From NCBI GenBank assembly GCA_016871725.1, contig VHCL01000004.1, positions 56,366 through 120,365 on the forward strand: a DNA stretch of 64,000 nucleotides, in the 5' to 3' direction. The notes under the pieces are model-generated. The model had not been told where the DNA came from and made no database searches. It saw only the letters and a list, made by a program, of their open reading frames with translations. Below, piece after piece: positions 39,945-49,462 of this stretch. How positions within the stretch are numbered: position 1 is the stretch's first letter; each line of letters opens with the position of its first letter. A program made the translations under genes and the position numbers. Origin of the DNA: Verrucomicrobiota bacterium (lineage in GTDB: Bacteria > Verrucomicrobiota > Verrucomicrobiia > Opitutales > UBA953).

Positions 39945-42900
39945 TCAGTTGACGTAGATGAACTCGTTCGAGAGCAGGAGCGAGTGGACGAGCAGCTCAG
40001 TCGGGTTCATCGGTTCGCGGGAGATCATCTCGCCCACGTTGCGCAGGACGCCTTCGGCGCCGCCGCCGGTCACGGCCATCATCATGCTCTCTTCGCCGTC
40101 CGGAGCCATCACAGCCGCGCCCTTGGTCGGGGGAGCGGCGGTACGGGCGACGGGGGCGACGGCCTTGCCGCGCTCGCCGGGGCGGGTGGCCGGACGCACC
40201 TTGGCGGAGGCGACGGTCATCTTCATCTTGGTCAGGAACTCCTGGGCCACGCGGATCTCGTTGGTGGACGGACGGCGCTGGAACATGCAGCGGAACATGG
40301 CGACGATCCGCTGATCCTCGGACATCGCGTTGACGACGTCCTTACGGGCGGCGACGGCGCGGGCGACGTCGACCGACAGGGCGTTGTTCATGAAGAACAA
40401 GGCCTGCTGCGGCACGATGGTCGAGTTGCGCTTGGTGTTGGACTGATCGGGGTCGCCGTAGTCGAACTGTGAGAGCGTGTCGCTGAGGCGGCGACGATCG
40501 ACGTAGCCATAGAGGCTGCGACGGTAGCTGAACGGCTCGTCCGTGATGTTCGCCGGCTGGCCGCCGACGGTGGTGGTCATCTTGCCGGTGAGCAGGATCA
40601 TCGAGTCACGGATGGACTCGAAGTCGAGGCGACGCAGGTTGCCGCGCCAGAGGAGGCGGTTGCCGGCGTCGACCTTGAGCGGATCCACGGGGCCCTTCTT
40701 GGCCACCAGGGGGTTGGCGGTCGGGTCGGAGTCCTGACGGAAGGTGTTGCTGAGCACGATCATGCGATGAAGACGCTTCATCGTCCAACCGTTCTCCATG
40801 AAGTCGCTCGACAGGTAGTCGAGCAGCTCCGGATGCGAGGGCTTCTCGGACATGTTGCCGAGGTCATCGGGGGTGTTCACGAAACCTTCGCCGAAGTGCT
40901 TCGTCCAGGTCCGGTTCACGGCCACGCGGGCGGTGATCGGGTTGTCCTTGGAGACGATCGACTGGGCGAACTCGTAACGGCCGCTGCCGTCGACATACGG
41001 ACGGCGTTCGCCGACGGTCAGGATCTCGAGGAACTGGCGGGGGACGATGTCACCCTTGTTGTTCTTGTCGCCGCGCTTGAACACGTAGCTGTCCTTGGCG
41101 CCCTCGGAGTCCTGGACGACCATCGCATGGCCAGGGACGCCGGGGTGGGAGAGGCGCAGTTCGTTGATCTGGGCGTGACGGAAATAGGCGACCGGGGCGC
41201 GGTTGCCGATGCCGCCGTAGATCGGGCGGTTCTGCCAGTCCTGGCAGAACTTGCGGGTGCTGAAGAGCGAGATCATCTCCTCGTTGTCGAAGATCTCGTC
41301 GTAGGACGGGATGGCCCACGGATAGCCGGTCATCTGGGCGATGGCCGGGGAGGTCTTCTTCCAGTCTTCGCCCGGCTTGGCCAGGAGGTTGAGGTGGGCG
41401 AGGATCGCGGCCTTGTTCTCATTGTAGACGCGCTGGTAGGCGGCGGCGACGTCATGCATGGTCTTCGGCTTCAGGCCACGCAGGCCGGCGGCGATGATCG
41501 GGTTCACGTTGTTCTCCGGGTCGTCGAGATAGTCCTTGAGGACGATCGGGGCGCGCTCGGCGAAGTAGACGACGGGGACGGCGGCCAAGGCGGCGAAGGG
41601 ACCGGTGATCGGCGAGTCCTTCTGGATGCGCATGGCGGCGAAATCGGTGTCGGACTGGAGGTCGATCTTGTAGCGCTCGGAGTATTCGCCGGCCTCAGAA
41701 GAACCTCCGCGGACGGTGGCGATCATGAGGCGGCCGGCCATCTCGTGGTCGTAACGAGAGCGGGTCTCGCGCATGTAGCGGAAGAAACCGGCGACCTGTT
41801 CATCCTGCAGCTGGTTGAGGCGCTTGAGGAAGTCGTTGCGGGCCGCGGCGGCGGTGCCGGTGGCCGCGATCGGGGTCTGGTGCAGCGGCTCGACGATCGA
41901 GGCGAAGATGCCGTGCAGGGAGTAGTAGTCCTTGATCGGGATCGGGTCGAACTTGTGGTCATGGCAGCGCGAGCACGCGACGGTGAGGCCGAGGAAGGCC
42001 TTGGTCGTCGTGTCGATGCGCTCGTCGATGGTGTCATGGATGTCGTCGAAGCGCTTGCCGATGGTGATGAAGCCGAGGGCGGCGAGACGGGGATCGTCCG
42101 GCGAGATGTCCGGGATGCGGTCGGCGGCGAGCTGTTCGACGACGAACTTGTCGTACGGCTTGTCCTCGTTCATCGCGTTGATGACGTAGTCGCGGTAGGT
42201 CCAGGCGTAAGCGTAGCGGTAGTCGCGGAAGAGGCTGTCGCCCTGGTCGACCTGCAGGCCGCGCGTGTCGGAGTAGCGCGCGGTGTCGAGCCAGTGACGG
42301 GCCCAGCGCTCGCCGTAGTGCGGCGAGGCGAGCAGCGCGTCAACCTGCTTGACGTAGACGGCTTCGACATTGCCGGCCGGGCGACCGCTGCGGGCGGCGA
42401 GCGAGTCGGCGAGCGAGGCGCTGTCACAGGCCTTGACGAAGGCGTCGACCTGCTCGGAGGTGGGCGGAAGGCCGATCAGGTCGTAGTAGACGCGACGGAG
42501 GAAGGTTTCGGGACCCGCGGCCGGATTGGGCTGCAGACCCTTCTCTTCGAGCTTGGCCAGAACGAAGGCGTCGATGGGATTCTTCACCCAGGCCTTGTTC
42601 TTCACCTCGGGCACCGGGTATTTCTTGACGGGCTGGTAAGCCCAATGTTCGCGGGCCTTGCCGGTGAGTCCGGTGAGCTTGGCGGCGCCGCCTCCGGGCA
42701 TCGGAGCACCCATCTTGACCCATTCTTCGAGGATGGCGATCTTGTCGTCCGGCAGCTTGCCGCCGGTCTTCTTGGGAGGCATCGCGAATTCCGGGTCGGT
42801 ATACTGGACGGCCTTGATCAGCAGGGACTTCTCGAGGTCGCCCGGAACCACGGACGGGCCTTCGTCGCCGCCTTTGTAGGCGCCGTCGCGCGAATCAAGG

Positions 42901-43088
42901 ATGAGTCCGCCTTTCGACGAGTTCTTCTCGGCTGAGTGGCATTCGTAGCAGCGGTCGATGAGAATCGGGCGGACGTTCTTCTCGTAGAACTCAAGGCCTT
43001 CCTTGGAAGGCTGCGCGTCGTCGGCCGCGACCGCGAAGGCGGAGGCGAGCAGCGAGAGCGCAAGGGTGGAATGACGGAGCGACAGCAT
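39945..43088 (-). CDS. PSD1 and cytochrome c domain protein (DUF1549/DUF1553), paralogue
   Basis: CYECHSAEKNSSKGGLILDSRDG; HYGERWARHWLDTARYSDTRGLQ; NPITARVAVNRTWTKHFGEGFV. Confidence 0.95.
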   Translation of the reverse strand: MLSLRHSTLALSLLASAFAVAADDAQPSKEGLEFYEKNVRPILIDRCYECHSAEKNSSKGGLILDSRDGAYKGGDEGPSVVPGDLEKSLLIKAVQYTDPEFAMPPKKTGGKLPDDKIAILEEWVKMGAPMPGGGAAKLTGLTGKAREHWAYQPVKKYPVPEVKNKAWVKNPIDAFVLAKLEEKGLQPNPAAGPETFLRRVYYDLIGLPPTSEQVDAFVKACDSASLADSLAARSGRPAGNVEAVYVKQVDALLASPHYGERWARHWLDTARYSDTRGLQVDQGDSLFRDYRYAYAWTYRDYVINAMNEDKPYDKFVVEQLAADRIPDISPDDPRLAALGFITIGKRFDDIHDTIDERIDTTTKAFLGLTVACSRCHDHKFDPIPIKDYYSLHGIFASIVEPLHQTPIAATGTAAAARNDFLKRLNQLQDEQVAGFFRYMRETRSRYDHEMAGRLMIATVRGGSSEAGEYSERYKIDLQSDTDFAAMRIQKDSPITGPFAALAAVPVVYFAERAPIVLKDYLDDPENNVNPIIAAGLRGLKPKTMHDVAAAYQRVYNENKAAILAHLNLLAKPGEDWKKTSPAIAQMTGYPWAIPSYDEIFDNEEMISLFSTRKFCQDWQNRPIYGGIGNRAPVAYFRHAQINELRLSHPGVPGHAMVVQDSEGAKDSYVFKRGDKNNKGDIVPRQFLEILTVGERRPYVDGSGRYEFAQSIVSKDNPITARVAVNRTWTKHFGEGFVNTPDDLGNMSEKPSHPELLDYLSSDFMENGWTMKRLHRMIVLSNTFRQDSDPTANPLVAKKGPVDPLKVDAGNRLLWRGNLRRLDFESIRDSMILLTGKMTTTVGGQPANITDEPFSYRRSLYGYVDRRRLSDTLSQFDYGDPDQSNTKRNSTIVPQQALFFMNNALSVDVARAVAARKDVVNAMSEDQRIVAMFRCMFQRRPSTNEIRVAQEFLTKMKMTVASAKVRPATRPGERGKAVAPVARTAAPPTKGAAVMAPDGEESMMMAVTGGGAEGVLRNVGEMISREPMNPTELLVHSLLLSNEFIYVN

Positions 43089-43247
43089 GGGCTTTTTGAT
43101 TTAAGTTGGGATAAGGAGCCGGGGAAGGCCACCCTGAGGGGCAGACCTTGAGGATGAATGTAAGTCCGACCCCCCGGAAATCAAGAGCGCTTCCCCATTC
43201 GGATTGTAAAGAGAAGACCCCAAGACGAGGATGCCAACCCCCGGCCG

Positions 43248-44360
43248 ATGCGCATCCTGATCGCGAACGACAAATTCAAGGGCTCCCTCGCCGCGGAAAA
43301 GGCCGGTTTTCATCTTAAAAACAGCCTCGAAGAGGTGTTCCCGGGGGCCGCCTGCGACCTCTGCCCCATCGCCGACGGAGGCGAAGGGACGGCCTCGGCG
43401 ATGACGACCGCCCTGGCCGGAGAATGGGTCAAAACCGAGACCCGGGATGCCCACGGTCGACCCCTCCAAGCCCCTTTCGGCTGGATTCCTACGTCAGCCA
43501 CGGCGGTCATGGAGATGAGTTCAGCCAGCGGCTTGGCTATCGTCCAAGATATCGAACTTAACCCATTTAAAGCCAGCACTTTAGGAACAGGAATCCTCCT
43601 CCAATCCGCCCTCCGTCGAGGGGCCAAGCACATCCTGATCGGCATCGGCGGCAGCGCCACCAACGACGGCGGACTGGGAGTCGCCCTCGCCCTGGGGTAT
43701 CAGTTCAAGCGCCAAGGTCAGGACTTCTCCCCCACCCTCGAGACGCTCCTCGAGGCCGACCAGATCGAACGGCCGGCCACCCTCCCCTCGTGTGAGCTCA
43801 TCGTGGCCTGTGACGTCGACAACCCCCTCCTCGGCCCCCGCGGCGCCACCCGGATCTACGGACCCCAGAAAGGCGTCCGTGACTTCGCTTGGTTCGAACG
43901 ACGGCTCGAACACCTGGCCGACCTCGCGCGTCGCGACCTGGGCGTCGATCCGCGCGACATCCCCGGCGCCGGCGCCGCGGGCGGCCTCGGCTTCGGCCTC
44001 ATGGCCTTCCTCGGCGGCCGCCTTGTCAGCGGCTTCGACATGGTCGCCGCCCAGGTCGGCTTGGAAGCGCGCGTCGCCGCCGCCGACCTCGTCATCACGG
44101 GCGAAGGTCGGCTCGACGAACAGAGCCTGCAAGGCAAAGGCCCGGTCGGCGTCGCGCGCCTCGCGCGGCGGCTCGGCAAGAAAGTCGTCGGCGTCGCCGG
44201 CTCGGTCGACGACTCGGCGGGGCTCCGCGCGCAGTTCGACCTGCTCATCGGCATCAAGCCCGCGACGATGCCGCTCGCCGAAGCGATGCGTCGCACCGGC
44301 GAGCTCCTCGAGTCAGCGGTGGCCGCCCACGCCGCGCCGCTGCGCGCCCTCAGCTCCTGA
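43248..44360 (+). CDS. Glycerate kinase
   Basis: MRILIANDKFKGSLAAEKAGFHLKNSLEEVFPGA...PIADGGEGTASAM...GIGGSATNDGGLGVALALG...TGEGRLDEQSLQGKGPVGVA. Confidence 0.95.
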   Translation: MRILIANDKFKGSLAAEKAGFHLKNSLEEVFPGAACDLCPIADGGEGTASAMTTALAGEWVKTETRDAHGRPLQAPFGWIPTSATAVMEMSSASGLAIVQDIELNPFKASTLGTGILLQSALRRGAKHILIGIGGSATNDGGLGVALALGYQFKRQGQDFSPTLETLLEADQIERPATLPSCELIVACDVDNPLLGPRGATRIYGPQKGVRDFAWFERRLEHLADLARRDLGVDPRDIPGAGAAGGLGFGLMAFLGGRLVSGFDMVAAQVGLEARVAAADLVITGEGRLDEQSLQGKGPVGVARLARRLGKKVVGVAGSVDDSAGLRAQFDLLIGIKPATMPLAEAMRRTGELLESAVAAHAAPLRALSS

Positions 44361-45807
44361 AGATCGGGATCGGCACGCCCTTGCCGTCGACGGTCGCGTA
44401 GAAGGGCCGGCCTTCGACGTCGAACGCAGTCTTGGGGCTGATGCCCATCGCGCGGAAGATGGTGGCGTGCATGTCGCTGATCGAGACGGGGTCCTTGATC
44501 GCGACGAGCGGACGCTCGTCCGCGGTGGCGCCGTGGACATGGCCCTGCTTCACGCCGCCGCCGAACATGACGACGCTCGTGCCGCCGGTGAAGTGACGAT
44601 GCAAGCCGTAATGGTCGGGGCTGGTGATGACGCCGGACTTGTTGAAGGCCTGGTCCTTGGCCTGCGAGCCGGGGCGGCCTTCGATCATGGCGTCGCGGCT
44701 GAACTCGCTGGCGATGATCACCAAGGTGCGGTCGAGCAGCCCGCGCTGCTCGAGGTCGCGGATGAGGCGCGCGATCGGGCGGTCGATCTCGGCGTGCAGC
44801 TTGGCGACGGTCTCGTGCCCCTTGCCGTGCGTGTCCCACTGGAAGAACGGGACGTATTCCGTGGTGACTTCGACGAAGCGCGCGCCGTTCTCGACGAGCC
44901 GGCGGGCCAGCAGGCAGCCGCGACCGAAGCGGCCGGTGTCGTAATCCTTCTGGACCTCGGGGGTCTCGAGCGAGATGTCGAACGCGGCGCGCTCCTTGGC
45001 GCTGAGCAGGCGGTAGGCGTTGTCCATCGAACGCAGCATGGACTGATGCTGGTGGTCGCTGAGCAGGTCGCGGTCGGGCGTCGCGTCGACGAGGCGACGG
45101 AACTCCCGGTCGCGGTTGACGAAGCGGCCGGCGTCCATGCCCTTGGGCGGACGCACGGCGGCGGCGGCCTCTTCCGGGAACGGGAGGTTCATCGGGCCGT
45201 ATTCGCCGCCGAAGAAACCGGCGGTGGTGAAGGCCTTGAGTTCCTCGCTCTCGCCGACGCCTTCGAGTCGCTGGCCGATGTTGATGAAGGCCGGCATGAC
45301 CGGATTGCGCGGGCCGAGCACGCGGGCCATCCAGGCGCCGATGTGCGGGCAGGCGACGGTCTGCGGCGGGACGTAACCGGTGTGCCAATGGAACTGGTGA
45401 CGCGAGTGCAGGATGCTGCCGAGATCCGGCTGCACCGCCGAGCGGATCAGCGTGCCGCGGTCCATGACCTGCGCGATATTCTCGAGACCCTCGCAGATGC
45501 GGACGCCGTCGACCGACGTCGGGATCGCCGGGAACGTGCTGAGCACGCGGTCGTAGGTGAGGCCCTTCTCGAAGGGCGCGTAACGCTTCGGATCGAACGT
45601 CTCGGGCGCGGCCATGCCGCCGGCGAGCCAGAGGAGGATGACGGCGTCGGCGGTCGCGGTCGGCCGCGCGAGCTCCTCGCTTTCGGCGAGCAGGCGCGGG
45701 GCGCCCATCGAGAGCGTCGCGGCGCCGGCGGCGCCGAGCATCCGGAGGAATTCGCGTCGGGCCAGCGGCTCGGGCAAGGACGGGTCAAGCGGGAGCGGGG
45801 AGGACAT
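44350..45807 (-). CDS. DUF1501 domain-containing protein, Tat-exported
   Basis: ARREFLRMLGAAGAATLSMGAPRLLA Tat signal; ILLWLAGGMAAPETFDPKRYAPF; IASEFSRDAMIEGRPG. Confidence 0.92.
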   Translation of the reverse strand: MSSPLPLDPSLPEPLARREFLRMLGAAGAATLSMGAPRLLAESEELARPTATADAVILLWLAGGMAAPETFDPKRYAPFEKGLTYDRVLSTFPAIPTSVDGVRICEGLENIAQVMDRGTLIRSAVQPDLGSILHSRHQFHWHTGYVPPQTVACPHIGAWMARVLGPRNPVMPAFINIGQRLEGVGESEELKAFTTAGFFGGEYGPMNLPFPEEAAAAVRPPKGMDAGRFVNRDREFRRLVDATPDRDLLSDHQHQSMLRSMDNAYRLLSAKERAAFDISLETPEVQKDYDTGRFGRGCLLARRLVENGARFVEVTTEYVPFFQWDTHGKGHETVAKLHAEIDRPIARLIRDLEQRGLLDRTLVIIASEFSRDAMIEGRPGSQAKDQAFNKSGVITSPDHYGLHRHFTGGTSVVMFGGGVKQGHVHGATADERPLVAIKDPVSISDMHATIFRAMGISPKTAFDVEGRPFYATVDGKGVPIPIFRS

Positions 45808-45811
45808 GGGA

Positions 45812-48253
45812 TCAGCGGATGGTCTGGAATTCAGGGAGCATGCACACGGCCCAGAGGAGGTCGGCGATGCCTTGCTCGGAAAGCTCCGGGCCGAGCAGGC
45901 CGGCGGCGACCGCGAGTTCCGCGGGCGCCGGCTCGCGGCAGAGCGCGGAGAGATAGAGCCAGCGGACGAGCTCGTCGGGCCTGGCCCAACGGCGCTGCCT
46001 GAGCTTCGCCGCGCCGGCGGCGAGGAGGTTCGTCAGCGCCTGGCCGTTGGCGAGGTCGATGGCCTCGAGCGTGCTGAGTTCGTTGGGCCGCATCGAGACG
46101 ATCTGCTCGCGGTTCGGGCGGCCGAGCGCGCGCTGCAGGAGGTCGGACTTCACGAGACCCGCGCGCGCGGGCAGGTTGCTCGTGCCCTCGGCGCCGGCGA
46201 GCATCTCGGCCATGCGGGCCTGCGCCTTGCGCCAGGCCTCGCCCTTGACGAGCGCGACGGGCTGCCAGACGGGCTCGGCGGCCTTCGTCCTGCCCTTGCC
46301 GGCGGCGAAGACGCCGCGGGCGTTGGGCACGTTCATCGTCCATTCCCAGGAGGCGTCGGTGGCCATCTTCACGCGCGCGCCGCCCTTGAGCGTGACGTTG
46401 ACCTGGAAGAAGAGCGCGGCGACGTTCGGACCGGAGCCGGCGTTGCGGCCGACGACGACGACCTGGTTCGCGCCCTTGAGGAGCGCGACGGAGAGGTCGA
46501 AGTTCTGCGGGTCGGCCCAGTTGTCGCCGCCGCCGATCTTCTTGCCGTTCACGAAGAGGTCGTAGCCGTTGTCGCAGGTCACCACGCACGACGCGGCGTC
46601 CACGTCGGCGTCGAGCACGAGCTGACGGCGGAAAGTGCGGACCTCGCCCGCGGCGGGCACGCGCCCTCCGGCGATGTCGCCCGACCAGATCGGCGCGGCG
46701 AGCAGCGGTTCGACGACCGGCTTCGGCCTGGCGACGGCGGACGGCGCGGCGCGCGGCACCTTGGGTTCGATCTTCGCCGGCGTGGTGCCGGTCAGCCGCC
46801 AGACGGCGTCGACGAACTGCTCGGCGGTCAGGCGCTTCGCGCGCGGACCACGGTAGGCGTAACCTTTGTCGTCGGCGTCGCGCGCGAGGACTTCGGAGCG
46901 GGACTGGTAGGCCTGCGAGGTCGCGATGAAGGCGAGCATGTCCTTGAGGTCGTAACCGGACTCGACGAGGCGGTTGGCCAGCACATCGAGGAGGTCCTGG
47001 TTCCACGGCTCGGTCTGCATCGCGTCGACGGGATGCACGATGCCGCGGCCCATCAGGCGATGCCAGAGGCGGTTGACGATGGTGCGCTGATATCGGCCGT
47101 TCTCGGGATGGGTGATGAGCGCGGCGAGCTGGGCGAGGCGCTCCTCGCGCGGCTTGGCGGGATCGACCTGGCCGAGCTCGGGGAACGGCCAGGCGGCGAC
47201 GGCCGGCTTGCCGGTCGGGATGTCGCACCGGACGAGCTCCATCGGCCGGTTCGCGTAGACGGCGGCGAGGCCGTAGGCGTCGCGCAGCTTCCAGCGGTCG
47301 GTGAAGCTGTCGTGGCACGAGGCGCACTTCATGTTGATGCCGAGGAACGTCTGCGAGACGCTCTGCGAGAACTGGAGTTCCGGCACCTGGCCCGCGCTCA
47401 CCGCGCCGCGCCAGACGATGCCCTTGGCGAAGCCTTCGCTGTCGGCGGACGGCGCGACGAGCTCGCGCGTGAACCGGTCGTAAGGCTTGTTGGTGAGCAG
47501 CGAGAGGTAGAGCCAGTTGGTGATCTGCTTGCGGCCGCCGTCGATGTAGCCGGTGCCGGCGTAGTCGTTGCGGAGCAGGTCGTTCCAGAAGACCATCCAG
47601 TGATCGGCGTAGTCGACGTCGCGGGCGAGGAGCGCGCGCACGAGCGCCTCGCGCTTGTCGGGCCGCGGGTCCGCCGCGAAGGCGCGGGCCTCTTCGGCGG
47701 ACGGGAGCAGGCCGATGAGGTCCAGCATGACGCGACGCTGGAAAGTCGCGTCGTCGGCCGCGGGGGGCGTGGGCGCGCCCTTGGCCGCGAGCCAGCCGTC
47801 GAGCACGCGGTCGATCGGGTGCGTGCGGCCGGACTTCGCCTCGGGGAGCGCCGGACGACGCGGACGCAGCGGCGGCTCATAGGCCGGCTGCTTGAAGGCG
47901 AAGCCTTCGGTCCAGACGGCGCCCTGCTCCACCCATGCGCGCAGGACGGCGACCTCGGCCGGACTCACGCGCGGTCCCTTCGGCGGCATGCGCTCGTCGG
48001 GATCGTCGGTGACGATCGACGCGAGCAGGCGTCCCTTCGAGGCCTGACCAGGGAAAAGCACCGCGCCGTTCTCGCCGCCTTCGAGCAGCGTGGCGCGCGT
48101 GTTCATCGAGAAGCTTCCTTTCTTCTTGTCGCCCGTGTGGCACTCCCCGCAGTGCTTACGCAGGATCGGCACCACCTCGTGGGCGAAGTCGACCGGCGCC
48201 GCCCCGAGGGAGGCGGCCAGCAGGCAACCGACGGACAAGAAGCCTCGGGACAT
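45812..48253 (-). CDS. PSD1-type cytochrome c/DUF1549/DUF1553 protein
   Basis: CGECHTGDKKKGSFSMNTRATLLEGGE; RVMLDLIGLLPSAEEARAFA; YQRTIVNRLWHRLMGRGIVHPVD. Confidence 0.93.
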   Translation of the reverse strand: MSRGFLSVGCLLAASLGAAPVDFAHEVVPILRKHCGECHTGDKKKGSFSMNTRATLLEGGENGAVLFPGQASKGRLLASIVTDDPDERMPPKGPRVSPAEVAVLRAWVEQGAVWTEGFAFKQPAYEPPLRPRRPALPEAKSGRTHPIDRVLDGWLAAKGAPTPPAADDATFQRRVMLDLIGLLPSAEEARAFAADPRPDKREALVRALLARDVDYADHWMVFWNDLLRNDYAGTGYIDGGRKQITNWLYLSLLTNKPYDRFTRELVAPSADSEGFAKGIVWRGAVSAGQVPELQFSQSVSQTFLGINMKCASCHDSFTDRWKLRDAYGLAAVYANRPMELVRCDIPTGKPAVAAWPFPELGQVDPAKPREERLAQLAALITHPENGRYQRTIVNRLWHRLMGRGIVHPVDAMQTEPWNQDLLDVLANRLVESGYDLKDMLAFIATSQAYQSRSEVLARDADDKGYAYRGPRAKRLTAEQFVDAVWRLTGTTPAKIEPKVPRAAPSAVARPKPVVEPLLAAPIWSGDIAGGRVPAAGEVRTFRRQLVLDADVDAASCVVTCDNGYDLFVNGKKIGGGDNWADPQNFDLSVALLKGANQVVVVGRNAGSGPNVAALFFQVNVTLKGGARVKMATDASWEWTMNVPNARGVFAAGKGRTKAAEPVWQPVALVKGEAWRKAQARMAEMLAGAEGTSNLPARAGLVKSDLLQRALGRPNREQIVSMRPNELSTLEAIDLANGQALTNLLAAGAAKLRQRRWARPDELVRWLYLSALCREPAPAELAVAAGLLGPELSEQGIADLLWAVCMLPEFQTIR

Positions 48254-48270
48254 GCGGGCGCGTCGTCGGA

Positions 48271-49440
48271 TCAGGGGACGAAGACGACCGCGGCGGCGGC
48301 CGGAGCCTCGACGGCCTGCTTCGTGTCGGTGAGCTTGCCGTCGCGACCGATCTTGTAGGCGTTGAGCGTGCCGGACTTCTGGCCGGCGCAGACGAGCCAG
48401 CGGCCGTCGGCGCTCAGGCCGAAGCCACGCGGCGTGGCGGGAGTGCCGAGCACGTGCTGGAGGAGGGCCAGCTTGCCGTCCTGGGCGATCGAGTAGACGG
48501 CGAGGGAGTCGTGGCCGCGATTGGAGACGTAGAGGGTCTTGCCGTCGGGGCGGACAAAGATCTCGGCGGTGGAGACGCCCTTCTTGTCGGCGCCGGCCGG
48601 CAGCGTGTCCAGGGTCTGGAACTCCTTGAGGCCGCCGTTGCGTTCGACCGTGAAGGCCGTGACGGTGAGCGCCATCTCGTTGTTCACGTAGGCGAACTTG
48701 CCGTTGGGGTGGAAGGCGAGGTGACGGGGACCGGCGCCGGCGGCGACACGGCCGGACTTCGGCTTGTTCGCGGCGAGCAGGCCTTTCTCGGCGTCGAACT
48801 TGTAGATGAAGATGTCGTCCGTCCCGAGGTCGGCGACGTAGACGCGGCCGCTCTTCGGGTGGAAGTAGGCGCCGTGGGCGTGCGGGCCGGACTGGCGGCC
48901 GGCGTTCGGACCGGAGCCGACGTGCTGGACCGAGGACGTGGCGGGGGCGAGGGAACCGTCGGCCTTGATCGGCAGCGAGGTGGTCGAGCCGGAGCCGTAA
49001 TTCACGACGACGAGGTTGCGACGGACGGCGTCGACGGCGAGGTGCGTCGGTCCCTTGCCCTTGGAGGCCTCGGTGTTGAGCAGGCGGAGCTTGTCGCCTT
49101 CGACCGCATAAGCGGCGACGGCGCCTTCGGCGGCCTCGGCGGTGGCGTAGAGGAACTTCGCGTCCAGGCTGAGCGCGACATACGAAGCGGACTTGGCCTC
49201 GGCGGCGACGGTCGGCGCGGAGATCTTGCCGGTCTTACCGTCGAGCACGCAACGGAGGACGCCCTGGGCCTTGGGACCCGAGGTGCCGACGTAGAAGACA
49301 TACTGGGCGGGGGCGGGCTTGGCCTTGCCCTTCGGCGCGGCCTTGGCGGCGGCCTTGGGGGCGGGCGCAGGGGTGTCGGCGGACTGACAGCCGACGAGCA
49401 GGGCCGCGAACGCGGCGAGGAGGAAGCGGGGGGTGTTCAT
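48271..49440 (-). CDS. Lactonase family (6-phosphogluconolactonase-like) beta-propeller lipoprotein
   Basis: FLLAAFAALLVGCQS lipobox; YVFYVGTSGPKAQGVLRC...HAHGAYFHPKSGRVYVADLGTDDIFIY...GPRHLAFHPNGKFAYVNNE. Confidence 0.9.
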   Translation of the reverse strand: MNTPRFLLAAFAALLVGCQSADTPAPAPKAAAKAAPKGKAKPAPAQYVFYVGTSGPKAQGVLRCVLDGKTGKISAPTVAAEAKSASYVALSLDAKFLYATAEAAEGAVAAYAVEGDKLRLLNTEASKGKGPTHLAVDAVRRNLVVVNYGSGSTTSLPIKADGSLAPATSSVQHVGSGPNAGRQSGPHAHGAYFHPKSGRVYVADLGTDDIFIYKFDAEKGLLAANKPKSGRVAAGAGPRHLAFHPNGKFAYVNNEMALTVTAFTVERNGGLKEFQTLDTLPAGADKKGVSTAEIFVRPDGKTLYVSNRGHDSLAVYSIAQDGKLALLQHVLGTPATPRGFGLSADGRWLVCAGQKSGTLNAYKIGRDGKLTDTKQAVEAPAAAAVVFVP

Positions 49441-49462
49441 AGGTTCAAAAACAGGGAGGCGA

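Noticed and set aside
37320-40472. 1050-aa plus-strand ORF
   Set aside because: Antisense to two PSD1 genes; Gly/Asp/Glu/Val/Leu-rich composition typical of reverse-complement reading of GC-rich genes; no recognisable motifs.
43792-46002. 736-aa plus-strand ORF
   Set aside because: Out-of-frame with glycerate kinase and antisense to DUF1501; low complexity.
45614-48358. 914-aa plus-strand ORF
   Set aside because: Antisense to PSD1/DUF1501 genes whose identities are clear; spurious.
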